From NCBI GenBank assembly GCA_016290335.1, contig JAEETM010000015.1, positions 1 through 59,657 of the forward strand: 59,657 nt of DNA. Direction: 5' to 3'. The position numbers were made by a program, and so were the translations under genes. Within the stretch, counting starts at the first letter, position 1. Every line of letters begins with the position of its first letter. Below the pieces are notes generated by a model, which was not told the DNA's origin, did no database searches, and saw nothing but the letters and a program-made list of their open reading frames with translations. The stretch is from Treponema sp. (lineage in GTDB: Bacteria > Spirochaetota > Spirochaetia > Treponematales > Treponemataceae). This document shows, one piece after another, positions 9,157 through 17,518 of this stretch.

Positions 9157-9182
9157 AGGGGGATTATTCCCCCTTTTTTTTA
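9157..9182 (+). terminator. Terminator of the LytTR operon
   Basis: Stem AGGGGG/CCCCCT with loop ATTATT, followed by eight T. The T tract runs into the stop codon of the convergent phosphoesterase gene, so the same hairpin may also serve that gene weakly. Confidence 0.9.
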
Positions 9183-9794
9183 TTTACAATTTATTTCTGC
9201 AACCTGTGTATACGGGTTACACTTTGCCAGACCAATTGAAACAATCTTTACATTGTCAACGTTCTGGTCTTTCAAAAACTCCATCCCTTTTTCAAACTGT
9301 TCGTGAGTCAGCTTTACCGCAAGCGCAACATGAGGAACCCAGTTTTCCGGAAGATAGTTACGGTTATCGCCAGGTGCAAAATATGGAACAAACATTTGAT
9401 GAAGAAGTTTGTTCAAACTAACAAGTTTTTCATTTTCAGCCGGTTTTAGAAAGAGAACTTTATCCAAAAAGCTATCCAGTCCAACAAAAGGAAGCTCCAA
9501 TTGCCCACCCGCAAAGACTTCCTTACATGCTGTCTCCACAAACGTGCTGAAAACTTTATCCAGTTTTTGCAAATCATCATCTTCTACATGAAACATACCA
9601 AGCGTAAGATGCGGCGGAACATTGTTAGCAATCATATAATCGTTGACAATAACCTGCGCAAGCCTTTCAGTAAGATTACTAATCGCGGCAGAATCCCTAT
9701 CATCAAAATATAGAGTCACAGCATAAGTACTGTACGACAAATCCTTCTTTGTTTCTATTTTCATTTTTGTTTCCATAACAATTTCTTGACACAT
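9180..9794 (-). CDS. 2H phosphoesterase / 2'-5' RNA ligase-like protein
   Basis: The 204-aa protein of the 2H superfamily hydrolyses or ligates 2'-5' or cyclic phosphodiesters in related enzymes. The two histidine motifs are PPHLTLGMF (about residue 62) and VPHVALAVK (about residue 160). The first has the usual His-x-Thr; the second has Ala where Thr or Ser is normal, so activity may be altered. The start at 9794 follows GGAG-containing sequence. Internal ATGs at 9776 and 9764 are possible. Its -10 box (TATAAT on the minus strand) overlaps that of the divergent YD-repeat gene. Confidence 0.72.
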   Translation of the reverse strand: MCQEIVMETKMKIETKKDLSYSTYAVTLYFDDRDSAAISNLTERLAQVIVNDYMIANNVPPHLTLGMFHVEDDDLQKLDKVFSTFVETACKEVFAGGQLELPFVGLDSFLDKVLFLKPAENEKLVSLNKLLHQMFVPYFAPGDNRNYLPENWVPHVALAVKLTHEQFEKGMEFLKDQNVDNVKIVSIGLAKCNPYTQVAEINCK

Positions 9795-9812
9795 CTCTCC
9801 TACGCTCCTACA

Positions 9813-9820
9813 ATTATACT
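9813..9820. promoter_or_regulatory. Overlapping divergent -10 boxes
   Basis: ATTATA at 9813-9818 reads TATAAT on the minus strand, toward the phosphoesterase. TATACT at 9815-9820 reads on the plus strand, toward the YD-repeat gene. The two hexamers share four bases, so the two transcripts probably compete for one polymerase site. Confidence 0.4.
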
Positions 9821-9834
9821 ATATGGAGGTTAAA

Positions 9835-10581
9835 ATGAAAAACAAAAACATCCTTAAGGCTCTGCTTCCAATCACAATAATGTTATTTACAGCAACTGCT
9901 CTTACAGCCGATGAATATGAGTTCGAATATGACATCTACGAATACCTTAATCAGAAAGGTAAGGAACAGTTAGGAGAAACATACACTTATTCCGAACTGA
10001 TTGAATATGATCAGAAGGGAAATGAAATCCACACTAAGACAACATATTCAGAATACTGGTATGATTACAATGCTGCAGGAAAAGTCACACACAGTAAAAG
10101 CGCAAGCGGTACAGAAACCTGGTATGAATACGATAAAAAAGGAAACCTCATCCACGAAAAAGACACCATGGGAATTGAATGCTGGTATAAATACAAATCA
10201 AAAGGGAAAAAAGTAGAAAAGAAAACCACTTACGGTGAAAACTGGGTTTATGACTGTGATTCAAAAGGTAACTATATTTATGGGAAAAACTCAGACGGTT
10301 TTGAAGTATTCTTTGAACGTGATTCAAACGGAAACGTAATTCATTACCATGACTCCGATATTGGCGAATACTGGGACGAATACGATTCTACAGGCAAGCT
10401 TATTCGAAGCAGAAACAATGTTGATGATAGTGAAACAACTTATGATTACGACCCTAAAGGAAACTTAATTCATAAGGGCTCCGACCAGGGGTATGACTGC
10501 TGGTACTCTTACACTTTCTGGGAAAATGGTAAACCAAAAACCCGTAAAGAATATTCAATCCAGCGCGACGTTGATTTTTAA
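9835..10581 (+). CDS. Secreted YD-repeat protein, copy 1
   Basis: The 248-aa protein has a signal peptide ending near LTADEYE. The rest is about nine copies of a repeat of roughly 20 residues with the core W-Y-E/D-Y-D-x-K-G-N-x-I-H, as in RHS/YD proteins. It lacks the RHS core, the cleavage site and any C-terminal toxin, so it is a short bare YD shell, probably periplasmic or surface-bound. I chose the ATG at 9835 because GGAGG lies five bases ahead; the ATG at 9823 overlaps that site. A paralogue follows 38 bases later. Confidence 0.8.
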   Translation: MKNKNILKALLPITIMLFTATALTADEYEFEYDIYEYLNQKGKEQLGETYTYSELIEYDQKGNEIHTKTTYSEYWYDYNAAGKVTHSKSASGTETWYEYDKKGNLIHEKDTMGIECWYKYKSKGKKVEKKTTYGENWVYDCDSKGNYIYGKNSDGFEVFFERDSNGNVIHYHDSDIGEYWDEYDSTGKLIRSRNNVDDSETTYDYDPKGNLIHKGSDQGYDCWYSYTFWENGKPKTRKEYSIQRDVDF

Positions 10582-10619
10582 TTCGTCCAGACTAACAAGA
10601 AAAACACAAGAGGTACAAA

Positions 10620-11306
10620 ATGAACTTCAAAAAACTTTTATCAATATTATTACTTGGAACTGCCCTTTCCTTTACAACAATAACAGCCGAGGAAGTTGGA
10701 CAGGAATATGAATTAACCGGCATCACCGATTACGATGAGAACGGTAACATAATCTATGAAAAAAACGACGAAAATGAATGCTGGTATGAATACGATGAAA
10801 ACAACAGAATGACTCACTCACAAATTAATAGTGCATGGGAAAGTGATTCTGAAGGGATCGAAAGATGGTACAGCTACGATTCCGAAGGCAAATTATTCGG
10901 AGTAAGATTCGATGGTGGCGAAGAATGGTATGATTACAACAGCAAAAAGCATACACTTGTCATTCACACAACCACAGGCGATTCCGAATGGAAATACGAA
11001 TGCGACGAAAACTGGAACAGGTTATACGGAACTAACGGCTACATCGAATGGTGGAAGAAATACGATTCAAACGGCAACCTTATTTCTGAAGGCGACACGG
11101 ACGGTTTTACCATTAATTACGAATACGACTCCCAGAACCGCCTTATTAAAAAAATCGAGCCCATGCAGTACATCACAACCTATGAATACGATTCAAACGG
11201 CAATCTGGCCGTCGAAAATCCAAACTTCGATTCTACCAAATATTATTTCTACACCTACTGGCCAAACGGCAAATTAAAAGCCCGTAGACAGTTTATACTT
11301 AAATAG
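10620..11306 (+). CDS. Secreted YD-repeat protein, copy 2
   Basis: The 228-aa paralogue of the preceding gene has the same layout: signal peptide (MNFKKLLSILLLGTALSFTT), then YD repeats such as CWYEYDENNRMTH and KYDSNGNLISEGDTDG. Both copies end alike (W-x-NGK-x-K-x-R-x-x), so the pair arose by tandem duplication and then diverged strongly. AGAGGT lies before the ATG and the two genes are probably one transcript. No effector domain is present. Function unknown; a role in adhesion or carbohydrate binding is only a guess. Confidence 0.8.
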   Translation: MNFKKLLSILLLGTALSFTTITAEEVGQEYELTGITDYDENGNIIYEKNDENECWYEYDENNRMTHSQINSAWESDSEGIERWYSYDSEGKLFGVRFDGGEEWYDYNSKKHTLVIHTTTGDSEWKYECDENWNRLYGTNGYIEWWKKYDSNGNLISEGDTDGFTINYEYDSQNRLIKKIEPMQYITTYEYDSNGNLAVENPNFDSTKYYFYTYWPNGKLKARRQFILK

Positions 11307-11347
11307 AGTTTTATCAGAAGATTTATTTTAGATAAGCTCTTAAATTA

Positions 11348-11429
11348 AACTAGTTTATTTTCTAGTTGACTTTTGGATTTTTTCATATTATTATTCTCTT
11401 ATCAAGGAAATACTCTAATAATACTAGAG
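11348..11429 (+). promoter_or_regulatory. Promoter and operators of the toxin-antitoxin pair
   Basis: TTGACT (11366-11371), 17-base spacer, TATTAT (11389-11394) is a near-consensus sigma-70 promoter. An inverted repeat AACTAG-N8-CTAGTT (11348-11367) overlaps the -35 box. A second one, CTCTA-N7-TAGAG (11413-11429), lies in the untranslated leader. Both contain CTAG-type cores. These are likely binding sites for the antitoxin or the toxin-antitoxin complex. Confidence 0.6.
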
Positions 11430-11456
11430 ACATTTCTTTAAATACAGGAGGATATA

Positions 11457-11762
11457 ATGGCTTTTTCATTCACCCCATCTGCAGACAATGTTTTCAATAT
11501 TGGTGCCTTTGATGCAAAAACTTATTTCTCTGAGTTATTACGAAAAGTTCAAAACGGCGCAATTGTTAACATTTCAAAAAATGGAAAACAAGTTGCTGTT
11601 CTTCAGGGTGTTAACACAAAACAAAATGAAGCAGCTGTTAATGCTCACAAACGCATTCTCGCTCGAGCAAAAAAATTGGCAGACTATCGAAACAAAAATC
11701 AAATATCTGCAATTACATCAGCGGAACTCAAGGAGTTGAAAGATGCCGGTCGCAAATACTAA
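11457..11762 (+). CDS. Phd/YefM-family antitoxin
   Basis: The 101-aa protein has its N-terminal half matching the Phd/YefM DNA-binding fold: FDAKTYFSELLRKVQNGAIVNISKNGKQVAVL. The C-terminal half is a charged helix (RILARAKKLADYRNKNQIS, then AELKELKDAG) that would wrap the toxin. AGGAGG lies seven bases before the ATG. The gene overlaps the PIN gene by 20 bases, the usual antitoxin-first layout. It should neutralise the toxin and repress the promoter upstream. Confidence 0.88.
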   Translation: MAFSFTPSADNVFNIGAFDAKTYFSELLRKVQNGAIVNISKNGKQVAVLQGVNTKQNEAAVNAHKRILARAKKLADYRNKNQISAITSAELKELKDAGRKY

Positions 11763-12183
11763 TCTCAAGAACAAAAGCACTTTTCCATGTTTTGTTACAG
11801 ACACATCTTTTATGGCAGCATACATTTTAAATGGTCTATGTAATGATGAGTTTTCTGATTGCATCAAAGATATTGAATATGTTCTTGAAAATAACGGCCA
11901 AATCTATGTTCCACCACTTTTCTGGTATGAGATTGAAAATGTTCTGCTTTATAAAACACGAAAATCTGCAATAACAAAATCAGATGCACTTGATATCCTT
12001 TACGATTTGCAACAGTTACCGATTTATACAGACCTACAGCCAGATGCCGAAATCCGCCAGCATATTTTTACACTTGCTGAAGAACACAATCTTTCATATT
12101 ATGATGCCTCGTATCTTGAGCTTTCCCGCCGCTACAATCTTCCACTCAAAACTTATGATGAAGAGTTAAAGAAGGCAATCTAG
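11743..12183 (+). CDS. PIN-domain toxin (VapC-like)
   Basis: The 146-aa PIN ribonuclease has the acidic active-site residues in order: FVTDTSF (Asp near residue 20), WYEIENVL (Glu), YYDASYLELS (Asp) and TYDEEL (Asp). VapC toxins cut specific RNAs, often tRNA or rRNA; the target here is not known. It overlaps the antitoxin gene, so translation is coupled. No terminator is evident in the roughly 110 bases before the convergent lipoprotein gene. Confidence 0.87.
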   Translation: MPVANTNLKNKSTFPCFVTDTSFMAAYILNGLCNDEFSDCIKDIEYVLENNGQIYVPPLFWYEIENVLLYKTRKSAITKSDALDILYDLQQLPIYTDLQPDAEIRQHIFTLAEEHNLSYYDASYLELSRRYNLPLKTYDEELKKAI

Positions 12184-12294
12184 AAATTGAAACAATTCAC
12201 AAAAAGTAATACCGAGGATTATAATCTTCTAAAAAATCATGAAACATGTATCTTTTACTCACAGAAAAGTTTACTTTATCCAAATTAAAAATCA

Positions 12295-15084
12295 TTATTG
12301 TTCAAATGGACGAACAACACAGATATAATTATCATAATCTTTTGGAGTTTTTCCAACATATCCAGTTGAAAAACGCAAGAACCATGTTCCAATACCAACT
12401 TCATTTTGTGAAGAAGAATAATATCTATCTTCAAATTGTACACCACCAAGAGCGTTTATTATCAGATTCAAAACATTTTTATTTCTATAAATAAAGCACA
12501 ATTCTGCAATGGTTGGCATATACCAACCATCTCCATACTTTCCAATAAGCCCGAAATTTGCTGCGTAATTATTCACATAATCAAAAGCTGGATAATATAT
12601 TGAAGCATTCAATTCACCAAGAGAATCCTCAGAACAAATATAGGTCCAATTATCACTACCATCAATATCCCCCGTAAAAGTTACAGAATTTGCCTTGCCA
12701 CTACCTTCATCACTTGGAGTGCATACTATTTTTGAGAACTTTGAATCATATCCAATTGAGTTTTTTGGAGCCCACTGATACTTTCCATTATTCACTCCAC
12801 TCATGGAATTATATAAACCAACTCCAACAGGAATTCCATAATCATTAAAATAAGCTAAAACACAAATAGCATTCTGTTTTTGTTCCTCTGTAAAACTTAT
12901 ATTATCTGCATCAAAAGGAATAATTGTATCATCATTTAGCAAAACATCACCTACAGAATAATTACTAAAATCTTTTGCTTTAAGTTTAGATGTAATTGAA
13001 TTATCCCCATAGGCTATCGTTACATCATATTCCCCTTCTTCTTCTGGAATAATAAGAGATACATAAATAACACTATCGCTCTCTTTTGTAAAGGTTGTGC
13101 TTGAAACTATAGTAGAATTCTTCGTACAAGTTGCAATTAAATTACCTAAATTTGAATCTGGCGTATCAAAGTTTTTACCTGTTACTTTTGCGGTAACTCT
13201 ATTTCCAGCTTTTGTTGTACTTACAAGAGGAATTGAGAAGTTTGAAAACTTCGGGACATCATAAACTTGTAACTTTAGATAACCTTCTTGAATAACACCA
13301 TCAAATAAAAATCTTACAAGATACACATCATCTATTTGAGGTACTTCCAAAGAAACCCCTAAAGACTGCTTATTTTCACCACTTGTTGCAGTCCATGAGA
13401 TTGAGCTATTATCTATTTCGATCGGTTCTGCAAAATATGTACCACCAGTTGAATTAATTAACTGAATACTAATCCTAGTTAAATCTAAATTATATCCATT
13501 TAAAGTCAAATCTATCCTAGTTTCACTATTTACTCTGTACAAAGGAACTTGAATTGCACTTGCAGAATTATTTATTGACTTATTAATTCCGTTTACAACA
13601 GTATCACTACTAACATTAAAACGGGTTGTATGAATTGTATCTGCCAGCTCATTTCCAATTTTACACATTACAGTATAAGTATTTCCATTTGAAGTTGCAT
13701 TCAAACTAGAATCAGGAATCCTTAGTATTGCAGATACTGTTCCAGAATTCTTATCCAGTTCAGCAAGAGTATTTGTTATATTACCATTTGAATCCTTTGC
13801 TTGAATTGTTATTGCAGTTCCATCTTCAATCAAATATGCATTAATAATTTTTGCCCAAACTTTTACTGTTTGATCTGAATCATTATAAGCAAGATGATAA
13901 CGATTTAATGTTATAGATTTTACGACAGGAACTCCTGTTGGTGTAATCTTATAAGTTGAAGTTGCACTTTTATTTCCATTTTTATCTACAGCACAAACTG
14001 AGAATATATATTCATCTCCATCAATTCTTACATCATTTACAGTATAACTTTCATTTTGAATCTTTATACTGTCACCATTTGAAACACCACCCTTTGTATA
14101 ACTTAATTCAACATAATCAAAATCACTATCTGTTGGATTTTTCCAATTAACGGTAATAGTATTTGTTTCGCTATTAAAATTGGCTTTTAAATTACTAACT
14201 GAAGCTAAATGAAAATCTTCTAATATCCAATTCAATACTTCATCAGAAGGTGTTGATGAAAGCAAATATTCGTTCACCTGACTGTTAGCAATATATTCAA
14301 GACAAATAAACGTTATATTATTTGGTAATAACCACTCTGAATCCTTAGTTATAGTATTGTTATAAGATATAGAATCAAAAACTTCCGTCTGGAAATCAGT
14401 TTTCCACATACCATTGTTATAACTCATCAATGGACTTGTACTTGCAGAAAAATATGATGATTCTATAGAACCAGACGCTGTTTTGTAAATTATCTTAAAA
14501 GCACCAGTTTCTAATCCAATTTCTGAAGCATTATTAATTAAATCATAATTAATCGAATAAAGATTATAATTATTTATTGTCACCATACTACCATTATAAA
14601 TCGTAGTAAAATTATTCAACTTCTTGCAAGAAAAACTATTAAGTTTTATATTTAATCCATCCGCATCTGTATAAGTTTTTCCAACTTCAGATAACTTCAC
14701 AGAATATTCCCCGCAATTATCACATTTTATCCCATTAAATGCATGACCTAATGCTGGAATAGATTCCGTCATCACTTCTTTACATCTTGAACACGTATAA
14801 GTTTTAATACCTGTCCCCGTACATGTCGGCTTTGTTGTAATCACACCAGAATCGTATAAATGACCTTTTGCAGGAATTGTTTCAGTCTCTTCAAAACCAC
14901 AACCTATACATACCCGCTTCTTTAATCCATCACTTGTACAAGTTGCCTCTTTTTCAATTTTCCATTCTCCAAATCTATGCTCTTTTTCTTTTTCATCAAT
15001 AACATGTTTACAACTAATTGTAAGAACAACGAATAAACTTAAAATCACAAAAACACTAAAAACCTTAGATTTCATTTTAACCAT
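12295..15084 (-). CDS. Large surface lipoprotein with CxxC repeats and FN3-like domains
   Basis: The 929-aa protein has a signal peptide with lipobox LTISC (Cys about 25). Residues about 35-130 hold three repeats of the pattern ATCTSDGLKKRVCIGCG...IPAKGH, each with a CxxC pair, as seen in some surface proteins of gut bacteria. The middle holds a fibronectin-III-like unit (VSNLKANFNSETNTITVNWK) and further beta-sandwich domains. The C-terminal 180 residues (NDYGIPVGVGL to WYMPTIAEL, CVVRPFEQ) resemble the DUF1566/Lcl C-terminal domain found in Treponema surface proteins. It is probably exposed at the outer membrane. TAGGAG lies ten bases before the start. Confidence 0.75.
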   Translation of the reverse strand: MVKMKSKVFSVFVILSLFVVLTISCKHVIDEKEKEHRFGEWKIEKEATCTSDGLKKRVCIGCGFEETETIPAKGHLYDSGVITTKPTCTGTGIKTYTCSRCKEVMTESIPALGHAFNGIKCDNCGEYSVKLSEVGKTYTDADGLNIKLNSFSCKKLNNFTTIYNGSMVTINNYNLYSINYDLINNASEIGLETGAFKIIYKTASGSIESSYFSASTSPLMSYNNGMWKTDFQTEVFDSISYNNTITKDSEWLLPNNITFICLEYIANSQVNEYLLSSTPSDEVLNWILEDFHLASVSNLKANFNSETNTITVNWKNPTDSDFDYVELSYTKGGVSNGDSIKIQNESYTVNDVRIDGDEYIFSVCAVDKNGNKSATSTYKITPTGVPVVKSITLNRYHLAYNDSDQTVKVWAKIINAYLIEDGTAITIQAKDSNGNITNTLAELDKNSGTVSAILRIPDSSLNATSNGNTYTVMCKIGNELADTIHTTRFNVSSDTVVNGINKSINNSASAIQVPLYRVNSETRIDLTLNGYNLDLTRISIQLINSTGGTYFAEPIEIDNSSISWTATSGENKQSLGVSLEVPQIDDVYLVRFLFDGVIQEGYLKLQVYDVPKFSNFSIPLVSTTKAGNRVTAKVTGKNFDTPDSNLGNLIATCTKNSTIVSSTTFTKESDSVIYVSLIIPEEEGEYDVTIAYGDNSITSKLKAKDFSNYSVGDVLLNDDTIIPFDADNISFTEEQKQNAICVLAYFNDYGIPVGVGLYNSMSGVNNGKYQWAPKNSIGYDSKFSKIVCTPSDEGSGKANSVTFTGDIDGSDNWTYICSEDSLGELNASIYYPAFDYVNNYAANFGLIGKYGDGWYMPTIAELCFIYRNKNVLNLIINALGGVQFEDRYYSSSQNEVGIGTWFLRFSTGYVGKTPKDYDNYICVVRPFEQ

Positions 15085-15160
15085 TCTCTATACACTCCTA
15101 CAGATTGTATAGTATTAATTTTACATTCACTTAGATTTTATTTCAACTTCTTAAAGATTT

Positions 15161-15166
15161 TATAAT
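15161..15166 (+). promoter_or_regulatory. -10 box TATAAT, eight bases before ATG of XRE gene
   Basis: A perfect TATAAT ends eight bases before the ATG. No ribosome site fits in the gap. A leaderless transcript is expected. Confidence 0.6.
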
Positions 15167-15174
15167 ACAATCTT

Positions 15175-15507
15175 ATGGAACTTATATCAGATTCAGTAAA
15201 TACAAGGATTAAGCTTTTTTCAGACAAACTACGTCAATTAAGAAATGAAAAAGGTATTTCTGCCCGTGAAATGAGTCTCGCTCTTGGTCAGAATGTAAAT
15301 TATATAAATCTGATTGAAAACGAAAAAAGAAAACCCTCTCTTGATATGTTCCTTTATATTTGTGAATATCTTAAAGTGTCTCCTGAATACTTTTTCTATG
15401 ATGAGAATCAAGAAAAAAGCTCTGAGAACTACTACGAAAAAGTCCTACGAAACCTTACAGAAAATCAGAAAACACAATTAGCAAAGTTCTTGATGACAAT
15501 GAGATAA
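15175..15507 (+). CDS. XRE-family helix-turn-helix regulator
   Basis: The 110-aa protein has its HTH_3 domain at residues about 10-65: LRQLRNEKGISAREMSLALG, then NVNYINLIENEKRKPSLDMFLYICEYLKVSPEYFF. The tail is a short helix (YEKVLRNLTENQKTQLAKFL) that could dimerise. It stands alone between two minus-strand genes and is divergent from the CxxC lipoprotein, which makes that gene a candidate target. Translation probably starts on a leaderless message. Confidence 0.9.
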   Translation: MELISDSVNTRIKLFSDKLRQLRNEKGISAREMSLALGQNVNYINLIENEKRKPSLDMFLYICEYLKVSPEYFFYDENQEKSSENYYEKVLRNLTENQKTQLAKFLMTMR

Positions 15508-15522
15508 AATAATTTAAAGGAT

Positions 15523-15547
15523 ATCGCAATTTGCGATTACATTTTTT
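15523..15547. terminator. Weak bidirectional hairpin between XRE gene and argS
   Basis: Stem ATCGCAA/TTGCGAT with a one-base gap (in practice a 3-base loop), then TTACATTTTTT on the plus strand. It overlaps the argS stop codon. It is GC-poor, so efficiency is doubtful. Confidence 0.45.
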
Positions 15548-17372
15548 CCAGATACGGTACCAGCAGCAGATTCAGTGAGTTCTTAATTACCTGCAATGTA
15601 CACTGCGCAAGATAGAGGCGTGCACCGGCGAGTTTGGAATCTCCGGCGTTTACGATTGAACAGGTTTGATAGAACTTGCTGAAGGCTTTTGCGGTTTCGT
15701 AAGCGTAGGCGGCAAGACCACTCGGGTCAAGTGCTTCGGCGGCGCGTTCAACAATTGAAGGGAAGTCGCCAAGCTGTTTGATTAAAGCCCATTCATCTTC
15801 GGCAGTCAACAAAGCAACTGCTTCATCAGAACCGTCAGCCTTAATACCGGCATCCGCTGCCTTTGCAAGAATTGAATTAATTCGTGCGCCCATGTACTGC
15901 AGGTAAGGACCAGTATTTCCGTTAAAGCTGAGCGACTCTTCCGGATTAAAAAGCATATCCTTAATTGGAGTTGCCTGAAGCAGATAATAATGCAGAGCAC
16001 CAAGCGCAACCTTTTCGGCAACTTCATCAGCATTGCCAACTTCATCATCACGGCCACGTTCATTTATTGCTTTAAGCGCATCATCACGCAAATTGTCAAT
16101 TAAATCATCAGCATCTACAACGGTACCTTCACGGCTCTTCATTCTTCCGCTTGGCAGGTTTACAAGTCCGTAACTCAGATGATAAAGCTTGTCGGTCCAG
16201 TCAAAGCCAAGTTTTTTGAGGATATAGAACAGCACCTTAAAATGATAATTCTGCTCACTTGCAACAACGTAAACCATCTGATTAAAAGGCCAGTCATCGT
16301 GGCGCTTAATTGCAGTTCCCAAATCCTGAGTGATGTAAACAGAAGTTCCATCCTTTCTGAGCAAGGTTTTCTGCTGAGGAGTTCCATCTTTTCCCATACC
16401 AACAGCTTCTGTTACGTCAATTCGAACCGCTCCATCATCAGCCTTATAGAAAACGCCCTTCTTGAGCCCTTCTTCTATAACTTCCTTGCCCAAAAGATAG
16501 GTGTCGCTTTCGTAGTAATATTTTTCAAAGCCCATTCCGGTGCGGTCGTAAGATTCCTTAATTCCGTCCAGAGTCCACTTGTTCATTTTTTCCCAAAGCT
16601 CGCGGGTTTCTTTATCGCCCTGCTCCCATTTTACAAGCATTTCTTCTGCCATTTCCTGAGCTTCTGGATGAGCAGTTTCTGGCTTGTCTTTTTCGCCTTT
16701 AAGGTAGCGGTCAAACTCAACGTAACACTGACCAACAAAATGGTCACCCTTCATTCCAAGGCTTTCAGGAGTTTCACCCTTTGCTTCGTGGAAAAGCTTA
16801 TATGCAAGCATAGATTTACAAATATGGATTCCGCGGTTATTTACAATGATTGTACGGAAAACTTCTGCGCCCGCCATCTTAAGGATTCGGCTTACAGATT
16901 CGCCAAGCGCATCGTTTCGCAAGTGACCAAGATGAAGCGGCTTGTTTGTATTTGGTGATGAATATTCAACCATTACTTTGCGGCCTTCAAACGGCTTTTT
17001 TCCCTGCTGATTAAAGCTGCCGTAATTTTCGCCCTGAGCTGCAATTGCCGCAAGAATTGGAGCCGCAGCCCCAGCCTTATCAAGCTTGATATTTACATAA
17101 GGACCAACTGCCAGCACCTGACCAAGACCCGCAACCTTAGCTTTTTCTGCAGCCAGCTCTGCCACACCGGCCGCAATCTGAGGAGGAGCCATGCGCGCAG
17201 CTTTTGCAAAAATAAACATTGGGGAACCAAGGTCTCCCATTGCAGGGTCCGGAGCATTCTGAACTACAATTCTTTCCAGCAAACCAGCTTCCAGTTCAAT
17301 TCCTTTTTCAGCAAAAAAAACCTGTGCCGCTGATTTTAATATTTCTTTAAACTCTGATTTTGCATCTGCCAT
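15537..17372 (-). CDS. argS: Arginyl-tRNA synthetase
   Basis: Charges tRNA-Arg in the cytosol. The 611-aa class Ia enzyme has an N-terminal Arg-specific domain, then VEYSSPNTNKPLHLGHLRND (HIGH variant HLGH near residue 146), YVVASEQNYHF, and GRMKSREGTVVDADDLID in place of KMSKS, as many ArgRS have. The C-terminal anticodon-binding domain ends LNLLLVPYLEKM. The N-terminal domain is Ala-rich compared with neighbours. GAGG lies eight bases before the ATG. Identification is secure. Confidence 0.97.
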   Translation of the reverse strand: MADAKSEFKEILKSAAQVFFAEKGIELEAGLLERIVVQNAPDPAMGDLGSPMFIFAKAARMAPPQIAAGVAELAAEKAKVAGLGQVLAVGPYVNIKLDKAGAAAPILAAIAAQGENYGSFNQQGKKPFEGRKVMVEYSSPNTNKPLHLGHLRNDALGESVSRILKMAGAEVFRTIIVNNRGIHICKSMLAYKLFHEAKGETPESLGMKGDHFVGQCYVEFDRYLKGEKDKPETAHPEAQEMAEEMLVKWEQGDKETRELWEKMNKWTLDGIKESYDRTGMGFEKYYYESDTYLLGKEVIEEGLKKGVFYKADDGAVRIDVTEAVGMGKDGTPQQKTLLRKDGTSVYITQDLGTAIKRHDDWPFNQMVYVVASEQNYHFKVLFYILKKLGFDWTDKLYHLSYGLVNLPSGRMKSREGTVVDADDLIDNLRDDALKAINERGRDDEVGNADEVAEKVALGALHYYLLQATPIKDMLFNPEESLSFNGNTGPYLQYMGARINSILAKAADAGIKADGSDEAVALLTAEDEWALIKQLGDFPSIVERAAEALDPSGLAAYAYETAKAFSKFYQTCSIVNAGDSKLAGARLYLAQCTLQVIKNSLNLLLVPYLEKM

Positions 17373-17518
17373 AATGATCCTCTATATGTGATAAATGTTT
17401 TCTATTATATTGATGTGAATAATACAGGATTTTGAAAGAATAAACAATATTTGTAACTCGAACAGGAACGTTCAGGGAAAACACTTCACGTTAGAGAAAA
17501 AAGATTTTTCATAATAAA

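Noticed and set aside
9835..11306. CRISPR-like or DNA-level tandem repeats
   Set aside because: The periodicity is at protein level (YD repeats); the DNA of the units is diverged and has no spacer structure.
16179..16958. 259-codon open frame on the plus strand within argS
   Set aside because: Shadow of argS on the opposite strand; composition unlike any real protein here.
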